Shown in pieces: positions 28,501-40,500 of a stretch of 64,000 bases of DNA. Each line of letters begins with the position of its first letter. Position 1 is the first letter of the stretch. The stretch is from Diabrotica undecimpunctata. Its lineage: Eukaryota; Arthropoda; Insecta; Coleoptera; Chrysomelidae. Made by a program: the position numbers and the translations under genes. Where the stretch lies: contig NC_092806.1 in the NCBI RefSeq assembly GCF_040954645.1, forward strand, positions 136,671,697 through 136,735,696, read 5' to 3'. The notes beneath the pieces were generated by a model. The model ran no database searches. It had not been told where the DNA came from and saw only the letters and a list, made by a program, of their open reading frames with translations.

Positions 28501-31500
28501 TCGCTATAAAGAGAGAACGATATCAGTATAGAGAAAGAATTAATACATTGTCCTTATGACGATCCAACCAACGTTTACTATTTTCATCGTTATAGAGGAA
28601 TTATCGTTATATAGGGAATCGTTATAAAGAGAGACTACTGTAGATATTAATTTATCATGTTTCACTCTATTAAATCGATAGTCTAACATATATATGTCAT
28701 CTCTGCAGCGCTGGAACACAACTTGTGTAGCAAAGCGTGATCACTTGCATCTACAGCATCCCTAAAACCAAACTTTTTATGGGTCAGATATTCCTCGCAT
28801 TTTAAATACATTCGTTTGTGAATTATTTTGGTTTGTTGAATGTTTTGAATAAATAACTAAATCTAATGATTATATATTCCTTACATTTTTAGGATTAGCT
28901 TTTTTAACAAAGGTGTTAAAAGTTGTAATAATAACTTTCAGGTGTCGCCATCCAAAAATCGTGGGTTCAATCCACCACCCAAGCTTTATTTTGTTCTTTT
29001 ATTTAAAAAAATACTTCGTAGGAAATATTAAGGTATTAATAACAACTATTTGCAGTTGTGAGGGGCCAACTTTGGTCGGGCAATTTAATTTCTAAAAAAG
29101 TCCTAAAAAGTTTTAAGAAGCCTTTGTAGGGATTTTTTTTTTATCATTTAGAGGTACGTTTTAAGTATATAATTATCTTTGTTATTTTATTACAGGTACG
29201 GAAGAGGAGACCAAAGCTTTTATGTCAGTATGCATTCAAACAGTAGAGCGATACAGTCTTCAAGACATTTTAACTCCGGTCTTCATCTTTGAACGTCTTT
29301 GTTCCATTATATATCCCGAGGAGAATGATGTAGGAGAATTCTTCTTGACGCTAGAAAAAGACCCCCAACAGGAAGATTTCCTTCAAGGGCGAATGTTAGG
29401 CAATCCTTATTGCAGTCTGGAAGCTGGGTTGGGGCCTTTGATGAGGGACGTCAAAAATAAGATCTGTCAAGATTGTGAATTGGTGGCTCTTCTTGAGGAC
29501 GACAATGGTATGGAGCTCTTGGTCAACAACAAAATCATGAGTTTAGATTTACAAGTAAAAGATGTATATAAAAAGGTAACATATTTTGTGTGTTTAGTAT
29601 ATCTGGAGTATATAATAATTCAAATATTTTAGATTTGGTTGGCAGAAGGAAGTGACCATGAACCGATGAGAATTGTGTACAGGATGAGAGGGCTTCTTGG
29701 TGATGCTACCGAAGAATTTGTAGAAAGTCTTAGTAATAAATCCCAAAGTGATGTAGATAATGAAGAGGTCTATAAAATGGCCAATGAGTTAGCTGATTGT
29801 GGAGGACTTCAGGTATGGAAAGTTAATTTATTATAATATTAAAGATAAAATAATGACTTCAAATTAATAATAAATTTGTATCTGACCATTTGATTTATTA
29901 TTATCAGAATTATTAAGAAGGTTCTGAAACTGTTTTTGTGGCATGTTTTACATAGATATTTTTGTATGGGATAAAGCTACAATTGATTTTAATGAGAATT
30001 AAATTTTACATGTAATAATAAAAATAAATTTTTAATGATCTGAACCTATAAATGTTTATAATTGGGAGTGGGTGGCAATACCAGTAACACCAGTGGGTGG
30101 TTAAAATCATTCATAATGTTTATTTTATTTAAGATTATTTTTGAAAACGAATGTAAAATGTAAATATCATTACAATCAATGTGGCTTAATTCCATATAAA
30201 AATATTTATCAAAAAAAGTACAAGAACCTTAAAAGTATTCAAAATATTACAGTATATCGCAAAAATATACGAAATACCATTTATTATAACAAGTGGTTCT
30301 GTTTGTACATCTTGCACATTTATCTGATACGAAGTATAGTTTTTATATGTTTAGCTGTATAGTAACCGCCCAAATTAATCAATATTGATTAACATGGTCA
30401 CTGCCACTCTATTATTTAAATATACACTCTTTTTACACATTTATCTGATACGAAATATAATTTATAGCTGTAACCGCCCAAATTAAACAGTATAGATTAA
30501 CACGTTCACTGCCAGTCTAGAATTACACTCTAAAGTAGAATTTCACTATTTGGGAGAGTGATTCATCGTTTAAACGCTGAATATCCTCAAATTTAAATGT
30601 ACACAGCAGTCCTCGAAAACTACCTGTTTTCTCAATTGCAATTTGCTTTTTCTCATAAGAAATTACACAATATATAAGTAGTATATTTATTTGTGCTTCT
30701 CTATAGAAAAACTGACCAGGAGTTGTCGTACAGTGTAGCCAATTCTTGTTCACAAGTAGTAATTATGGTCATACAAAACCTGTATTCTTCCACGCAGCGA
30801 TTATTACCGTCATAAAAATACCAAAAAACATTATTTTTTCAATAGTAAAAATTAAGCACAAAATTGTAATTAAATAAATTTTATTTATATGTTCCGTTTC
30901 GTTACATATTTAAATTTATAAAATAAAAATCGATATTTTAAAACAATATTTTTCAATCGTTTGGCAACTTTGGAATTAGCGACGGAACTCCGTTTCAATT
31001 CAAATCCACAGAAAGCCGTAAAACTAGTTTTTGTCGAGCGAGTGCCCATCAACAATAGTTCATTTACATTGGCGTTTCTGAGGGTAGGGCATTTTGAGAA
31101 TATATTTTATGCGATAAGTTTGTGTTATTGATAAAACGTGTTATTGATAATACGAGTGTTATAGTTTGTCGTTTTATAGTAAATTTTTAGTTATATTCTG
31201 TGATTATTTGGTTTGAGTTTTATTGGAGTTGGACGAAAAACCGAGTTGTTCCAAGAGAAGACAGCAAAATTCTGATGTTGATTCCAAAAATGAAATGCCG
31301 CAAAAGAGACGGAAAATGTTAACGTCCGAAGAGAAGGTAATAAAACGAAACGTTTATGAAGGAATTGTCGGCAGAAAAAGGTAAAACTAGAGGTAGGAAA
31401 AGCATTGTTTTGGATGACGAGACAAGGAATATTATACGTCGAAAAATTCATTCATTTTATTTTCGGAGTGAAATTCCAACACTGAAAAATATTTCTCAAG

Positions 31501-34500
31501 AGCTCGAAAACGATGACTCCTTACCCAAGATATCTTGTAGAGTCTTAACCAGGACCATGCGTGAAATGAACTTTCGATATGTAAAACTCAACAGAAAAAG
31601 TATGCTATTAGAAAAAAATAAAATTATTGTGTGGAGAAGAAAATATTTAGAAGAAATACGCAAAATTCGCAGCACTGGAAGCAAAATATGTTATTTGGAT
31701 GAAACCTGGATTTAACGAAGGTTGGAAAAGGTCATACAGTTGGAAAAGTTTGGCAAGATTTAAATGTCAAAAGTAAACGCGAAGCATTTATAGAAGGCTG
31801 ATATACAGAATTAAAAGCTCCATCAGGAAAGGGACGGCGTTTAATCGTCACCCATATAGGATTTTCTTCAATTTGAGTCGAAAAAAACAGGTGATTGTGA
31901 AAGAAATTGAAAGGGAGGATTCAAGAATGGCTTACAGAAAAGGGGATTGCATACGAAGAGTCAATGCTCAAAATTTAGCTACATGACATTGCACGCTTAA
32001 GGAAAAGTGAATATCTTAAATATGCTGTAGATGAAACTGCAAAAGATTATGGTGTCAAAGTTCTGCGTCTACCACCTTATCATTGTAAACTTAATCCCAT
32101 TGAACTTATCTGGGAGCAAGTGAAAGGAGAAGTAGCACGCAATAACAAAACGTTCAAATTAACTTTAATTAAGAAACTTTTGATTCAAGCAATCCTCCAT
32201 GTAACTCCAGAGAAATGGGCTAAATGTATAGGCCACATAATTAAAGAAGAACATCGTATGTGTGACCTTGACACTCATATCAAAGTTTTACTAGAGCCAA
32301 TTATAATTACACCAGGTGGTGAAGATAATGACAGCGATAGCAGCACTGCATCTTCAGATTTAGACAGCGAATAATATTTTCTAATAGTTTAATAAGAACA
32401 TCAACATAAAAAAAAACCCAAAAACAAAAAAAAAACGAGAAGAACATAGTAAGTGTGTATAGTGTTTGTGTTTAAACACATCAAACATTATTTTTATTTT
32501 GTTTTTATAGAATTTTATTTTGTTTTATAGGATTTTATTTTGTTTTGTTTTATACTGTTTAAGTGTTTTGTTCATTTTATTTAATAAGACAATATGGCTC
32601 TTGGCGAACACCCATTTAAAAAACTGTATTAAAATTTGTTTTAAAAAAATTTCATTGTGTAACTCTTTAAGGACGGGTCACGTCAAAAGAAGTTTTAGCG
32701 TAACTTCCGCGACAGCCGGTTGGTATCAGTAAACTTTCTGCAAAATTACTTCTTTTTTATAGCTTTTTGTTTGTGGTATTCTGTATTTTTAGGGGAATGT
32801 AGGGAATGAGCCACAAAATATTTATTCATATATTTAGTTATTGACGTTTCGATCTCTATATCCAGAGACCGTTTTCAATTATACAAATGATAGTACTATT
32901 TATTTTCTATGGCTTTTCGCTTGTCGTTCTGTATTTTTAGAAATAATGTTGGGAATAAGCCACAATGTATTTATTCAAATGTTTAATTTACGGACGTTTC
33001 GATCTTTATAAAGAGACCGTTTTCAAATATACAAATGACAGATATATTTATTTTTCTATAGCTTCTTGTTTGTGGCATTCTGTATTTTTAGGGAGAAGTT
33101 TGGAAATAAGCCACAATATATCTATTTACATGTTTAATACACTGACGTTTCGATCTCTATTCCGTTTTTAAAGATAGAAAAAAAAAGAAAATAAACAATA
33201 TAAGATTATAAAAATATATAATAATAAACAAATAAAATAAATATAACTATCATTTATATCTTTGAAAGCGGTCTTTGGATATAGAGATCGAAACGTCAGT
33301 AAAAACTTGTAAATAAATATATTGTGGCCTATTTCGAACATTAATATTTGAAAAATAAAATATAATTAACGTTAAAATAAAAGTAAGTGTACGTCACTGG
33401 ATTTCCAAATGGCTTTCCGCATTTCTGGGCCTTTAAACAATGAATCACTCTCTCAAATAGTGAAATTATACCATAGTCAGTCATTAGCCAGTCTAATACA
33501 CTCTTTTTGTATATTTTACACTTTTATCTAATTTGACGTATAATTTGTATCGCGGTACAGTAACCGCCCAAGTTAAGCACTTCATCTAAGCTTATCCATT
33601 TTTTAGTATAATACGCCAGTTAAACACGTCACTAAAATGTGATCAGGATTGGCTCACATGGCAAGCCCTGAAATCGGCAGTAACCGTGTTAGTATTAATG
33701 TAGAGGTTTACTCATGGAATAATTATAAAGTTGAATGTCATATATTTTACATTTATAAATATTTTTGTTTATGTAGAAATGTCTTTTTCAGGTTATGGTA
33801 ACTAGATTGGGAGCGATACCGAGCGTCACCAGAGCTAGACCGTTGTTACAAGTGTTATTAAAATTATTTAGGTTATGTGTGAAAGTTACTCGTTGTCAAG
33901 AGGTTTTAATAAAGCCGGAGTTGAAGTCCATGGAAGTATTTTTACGCACGTTGCAACTTTGTTTAGACAGCGATAAAGATTCTAGTCAAACTGGCGTTAC
34001 CGAACAGCTATTAGATGTAAGTATATATTTTTAGGTTAAGCATTCAGTACTTGTAGTGTTGTATATTATAATTACGTTCTGTTTTGGCGGCCGTAGCCCA
34101 GCGGCCAGTATACGGCCTTCTAAACCAAAGTGGTATTCGAGAGTTGTTGTCTGAACCAATATCTGCTCCAGGATATATTGATATCCTTTTGTTTACTGAA
34201 GTATAATCTGTGTTCTGATTAGGTGAAGTGGATTATCTCCTGGTCGCTTCCATGTATACAGTCTTCTCTTATGTGGTGTAAACCAGGTATTTGTGATTGT
34301 AATGTGTTCTTGGCTGAACTGGTATAATCTATCGCATTATTCCTTGCTCTCTCTTGGTCCATATTCGCCTACCAGGTCAGATTTTCGACCTTGTCCAATT
34401 GTCTTGTTAAAAACAACATGAATATATTGTTACTTCGTTTTCTTTTAAGCCTTTGAGTGTCGGTTTTAATGGACTACCAAGTCTGACGTCCCAATGGGCG

Positions 34501-37500
34501 GGGCTTAAAAAACCTTTCCAAGTAAATCTGTTTTACGTGTATTTCTGTCATTAAAAGTTGAAAATATTGATATTTTTAATTGTTTAATTATTCATTCATT
34601 CTGTGCGATTGGATTTGTTGTGCGTGAATTTGTGAAGTAAGAATATCAAGGTATTAAGATATTTACTGTCAAAGTTCATATTTTAAGGTTATATTATGTT
34701 TGATTAAAACTTTAATTTTTTTTTTTATTTCAAGGTATTTTGTTCTTGTTTTTATCAGAGTTATTATAATATAAGGCAATAATTTTAGCCTAACATACAA
34801 ATAGCACAATTACATTTTAAATTATCTTTAAAAATCATGAAATATACTGTAATATTTTTATTAAATCTGATTTATCGTCTTTATTTATTATTAAAATGTT
34901 CTAACTCTTAGTTTATTTAATCTTTATTTCCACTTATTCTAATTTATTACAGTCTTCTACACTTATTCTAATTCACTAAAAACACAATAATTTATATTAA
35001 TTTATTTTACAACTTATTCGATACAACAATTTATTTTCGACTAACTGTTCTCAGCAAAGTTCCCTCTTTAAATATAAAATGCCGTTAGTTCTGGAATTCC
35101 CTCGAAGCAGACATGAATTGGCTCGAACATGGGGGAAGACCGGTCTCATCGTGGCTCGCAGCGGTGTTGATCTGAATTGCCTCGAATGAACGGGAACCCA
35201 GACTGGTTTTTATAGCGGCTCGGAGAAAATACTAGAATAGAAAAGAATTAGAAATAATATATTTACAGTGTGTGAAAATCTGAAAAGACAATCACAGAAT
35301 ATCTGAAATATAAGCAATATTAAATCAAACTAACAACTACTTTTACCTCATTTGATGTATCCACTTCCGTCTCTCTGAAATTTTAGAAGGGAATACAAAA
35401 TACTTGCATGTTTTTTATTCACTGCAATGTTTACAGCTTGGAGCAAAGCACATAACCATTTTATTAAATAGATGGATGTAATAATAAAATAACAATTCTT
35501 ATTAATTACAAATCGAATATCTTTATCCTTTTTATGGGATAAAATTACTTGCACCTAAAAAAGAATAAAACATTGATTTAAATATTTTTCAACTTCGTAA
35601 ATAAATTCAATGATTTATTAATTAATTTTGAAATAACCCTGATAAAAACAACAACAAAATACCTTGAAATAAAGAAAGTTTTAAACAAAACACACATAAC
35701 TTTGCGAGTAAATATCTTAATACTTTGATAATCTTACTTCACAAATTCACGAATAACAAGTAATACCAATCACACAGAATGAATGTTCATAACCAAAAGT
35801 CCTTATTTATTCTCCAAACAATTAAAAAAAACCAATATTTTCAACTTCTTATGCGAGAAATACACGTAAAACAGACTTGTTTGGAAAGGTTTTTAAAAAC
35901 CGCCCATTGTGACGTCAGAGCTTCGGTAGTCCATTGTCCAGAAGCAAGTTCCTATTTCATTGTCATATTTCCTTTCTACAGGAGGGGCGTATACTTGACA
36001 TAACATGTTAATATTGACATTCAATGTTCTACTATTTGACTGGATTACTACAATTCTGTCCCTAGCAGGTATACAATTTTTAACATATTTTGTGAACTCT
36101 TATGTTACAAATATACCAACTCCATTCGTATGGTGCGTCTTCTTCTACGTTGTCAGAATAAAACTGTGTCTTATTCTTGGCCACATTTGAGACATTAGAA
36201 AGGGGAAACATTTAGATTTGCAGCGTATGATGACAATTTGTATGTCATGGATCGTCATACTTTAAAAATGTAATGTCTGGTATTGAAAGTTGTTCGTGTT
36301 CATAATGTTGGTATACATGTTTATAATTTCGTATTTTTCAGATTATGGAAACGATCTTGTCGAAAGCAACAAGTGAATCCGAAGAAAACTTCACAGAGTT
36401 CTCACAAACTCTAGGTAGTGCCGAATACGTCAAATCTTTACTGTCGTGTACTAATCAGCAGGTAGTGAAGAACAGTTCCGTTCTAGTCCATTTAACCAGA
36501 GTATTAGCCGCTTTGGTTTACGGCAACAAAGAGAAAATGAAGATTTTACTCGATCATTTCAGGTAAGCGTATATATACATATCCAAGAATACCTCGTGAT
36601 TTGGCAGAATAATAGGGACTGTATAACATTTAATAGGATACGTGTGAATATTCTAGTAGATGAAAAGGGGGTGGAGATTAATTGGTTATACAACTGATTG
36701 AAAGCCAAGTGTACTCTATTCCAAGAGTTTATTATATTTCGCCAATTTTCATTGGCAAATAATTTTATTAATTTGAATTTTATTATTGTTTCAGTTCCGT
36801 CCTGGATTTCAACAAATATGACATTGAACATAACTCAGACGATCAACAGAAACTGGAGATGTTCTGCGTTTTAACCAACAGCATCGAGAAGAATGCGATT
36901 GGCAGCACTTTAAAGGATTACATAATCGCTTTAGAAATAGTCAAAAATGCCTTAGAATATATAACTATGCACGCACCTTGTGTTAAACCGACTTTATTAA
37001 GGGTAGACAGCGACGAGTTGAAAGATTTCATATCCAAACCCGCTTTGAAATACATTTTGAGATTTTTAACTGGATTGGCACATAGTCACGAAAAGACGCA
37101 GTTAGCAATAGCTGCTGCCGAAACTATTCCGATTATTCATCGTCTGGAACAGGTCTCTTCAGATGAACACGTCGGATCTTTAGCTGAAAACTTATTAGAA
37201 GCACTCTGCACGAATCCAGACGTCGCAAAGCAGATTGATGCCGTTAGAGATTTTACAAGATCTGAGAAGAAACGTCTCGCCATGGCGATGAGGGAAAAGC
37301 AACTTGGTCAGCTGGGAATGAGAACCAACGATAAAGGTAATTAACAAGTTCAATAGCATGATTCATTGTTTCGGGTTATATCTTCTTAATAAAAAGAGCA
37401 ATATTAACAAAGAGAATAAAAACAGTATACTAAAAACAAACTACAATGGTACCTCGACATAAGAGTGTAATTCAAATTGCACGAATTTCAAAGCAATTTT

Positions 37501-40500
37501 CCCCATTAAAATTAACTGAAATGTCATTAATCCGTTCAGTCCCCAAAAAACACGTTAGTTGTTTTTGTTAAGTGTTTTTAAATAAGACAAATGTATTTAA
37601 AAGAACAAACATTTATTTATAAGTAACAAAAAATGAAGTGCTTAAAGAAGCGATTAATTTTCGTCAGTGGCCTTCACTTTTTTCGCCACACTTTGCTCAT
37701 TTTCATCTGCAGATCGTTTAAAAAATCTGTCTAAGGAGTTATGTTTCTTCCTCCCTTTCAGAATATTGCGGAAATGTATTAGGCAAGTTTTGTTGAACAA
37801 CACCGATGCACGACCAGTTGTAACTTTTTCGTTGTGATTTTTATCCAGGAACTCAGCAACTTTCTCCTACATTCCCAGGATCTCCTATATATCTCTTGTA
37901 GAGACAACGTCTTCCAATTCTGGTTCCTCTTCAAAACTAATTTTTCGTTGAACCACCGTATGCTGCTGCGAATATAATCGTCTAACTCCTCGGTTGTCAA
38001 CTCCTGAGACTGTTCCTCGACAAGTTCCTTCACATCTCTTTCATCCACCTCCAGACCCATGGATTTTCCAAGAGAAACAATCTCATTTACCACTGACACT
38101 TCGGGTTCCAGTCCTTCGCAGGCCCTTTCATCTACAGCCTCAGGCCACAGCTTCTTCCATGCAGAGGTTAAGGTCCTTGTTGTAACACCTAGCCAGACCT
38201 GCTCAATAATTCTTAGGCATATTACTATGTTAAAGTGGTCCTTCCAGAACTCTCGAAGGGTAAGGTTTGTGTTCTCCGTCACCTCAAAGTAACACCAAAA
38301 AATGTGCTTGGTATAAAACTTCTTAAAATTAGAAATCACTTGCTGATCCATGAGCTGCAAGATAGGAGTGGTATTGGCTGGTAGGTAGAGAATCTTTATA
38401 AACTTGAACTCTTAGAATAAATCATCTTCGAGATTTGGTGGGTGAGAAGGGATATTATCTAGGACAAGAAGAATTTGCATGGGTAGCTTGTTTTGCTGTA
38501 TATATTTTTTAACAGAAGAGACAAACACCACGTTTATCCACTCCACAAAGAATTTCCTGGCGACCCACGCCTTTGGATTTGCCCTCCACATAACTGGCAG
38601 TTTTTCTTTTAAAAACTTTATGTGACTTAAAGGCTCTGGGATTTTCTGAATGGTACACTAGAATAGGTTTGATTTTACAGTCGCCACTCGCATTGGCGCA
38701 AAGTAGTAGAGTTAATCTATCTTTCATAGGTTTGTGACCTGGCATCGACTTCTCCTCTGCTGTTATGTAAATTCTGCCTCGTCACAGTTGAATACTTGCT
38801 GGGGGATGTATCTTTTGGCTTCTATCAGTTCGGAAAACGTTTTGATGTAAACCTCAGCTGCTTTCACATCCGAACTTGCTGCCTCACCATGCCTGACGAC
38901 GGGGTGAATGCCGGTCCTTTTTCTAAAGTTGTCAAACCAGCCCCTACTGGCTTTAAATCGATCTGCTTCAGCAAATCTTCTCACATATGGCGCTTTGTGT
39001 TAAGGTTCCTCCTTGAAGCTGCTTCTCTGTCCCCACACCATTAGTAGTTCTCCATCTTTTCATGGAGAGAAGTCCGGAGCTTAGAAATTATTTAACGTAA
39101 TGTAACGCCTTTAGCTGGCATTATACCATTTATCACCTCCTTCCGTTTAAGTACAGTACATATCATTGATGTGGTACGCCCGTACTTCCACGATAAGTCC
39201 GTTACTCGTACACCTTGCTCATGTTTTTCAATGATTTCACGTTTTAGTTCAATAGATATCATCTTCTTCGAACCCAGGTTGTAAAAATAATTGTAATATT
39301 GTAATGTACAAAAAGCACAAAACGCGAACCCAACTTATCAACAATACTTCGAAAATGAGGGAAACAAGCAAAGCAGACAGACAAGGTTGTTGGAGCTACC
39401 TGATTTCTTTACAAATTGCTGATCTGCTGTAGATTGGTACTATAAACATAAATGTCAAAGTGCCGTCTATAAAATATGAAATCAATAAACTGTCTCTAGT
39501 AAAAATTTACACAGTGTAAATTACACCGACATCGAGAGTGCAATATGGTTAGTATTAGAATTCGAATTTTTGTCGGATTTAACTTCCAATGATCATTTAA
39601 TTTGTCGGTCCAAGTAATAGTGACATACAGACCCGTAAAATGATCGTTATGACGAGGCCGTAAAGATCTATTACCAGTAAAACTACCTTTTATTTACAAA
39701 GCAAATTAGAAGTAGTCAAATAAGAGATGAATTTGAATAAAAACCGATTCCTCATATCTCAAATCTTGCTCTCATCTCAAAGAAAAATATCGCTCGCTCC
39801 TCAGCTCGTATCTCAAAATACTCGTATATTAGGGCGCTCTTATATCGAGGTACTACTGTATAATTATAATGGTATATTGTTTTCGGGGTTTAGAAGCAGT
39901 GTTTTGGAATTTATTCTTCTAGACTTGTTTTTCAACTACACGGCAGATATCAAATACGATGCGGCCAAAGTTAAGTCTTATTTTGACATCATATCTGTAC
40001 TATCAGGAAAGGAAAACATAGCTGTTGTAAAGACTTTTCGTTCTTTCGACCCAGATTTTAAATAATGAAGAAGAGTGATTATTTATATATTTATCTGTTT
40101 ATACGTGTTTTACTTATCAGGTCAAGTCACTGCAAAGTCTAACATACTCCAACAAATTGAAGAATTGGGTGAAGAATCCGGATTGGTGTGTTGCATATGT
40201 CGTGAAGGATACAAATATCAACCAACCAAAGTTTTGGGACTGTACACGTTTACGAAAAGGTGTAACGTAGAAGAATTCGAAGGCAAACCAAGAAAAACTG
40301 TTGGATACACTACTGTCAGCCACTTCAACATCGTTCATATCGATTGTCACATGAGTGCAGTGAGGTAAGTTTTGGTCTATTTTAAATATAATTTAGTATT
40401 AATCGTTCTTCTTGAATTTAGATCTTAAAACAAGTTTTTTATCTATTTTACTTTTAAATATTTATCGATGATTTGTTATAAATACAGTTCTCCGCAAAAT

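Larger units (their letters stand above)
30538..33468 (+). mobile_element. Tc1/mariner-group transposon (2931 bp)
   Basis: Terminal inverted repeats of about 38 bases: AATTTCACTATTTGGGAGAG at 30539 and its complement ending at 33467, with about 3 mismatches. TA lies outside both (30536-30537, 33469-33470). It contains a DDE transposase relic on the + strand and, between the transposase and the right end, an array of a roughly 147-bp repeat. It has interrupted the 121-bp tandem repeat. Confidence 0.88.

Noticed and set aside
39727..40065. An additional UBR4 exon before the hemiRING exon
   Set aside because: Exons 21 and 22 join in phase with no missing conserved sequence, and this frame begins inside the Tigger element.
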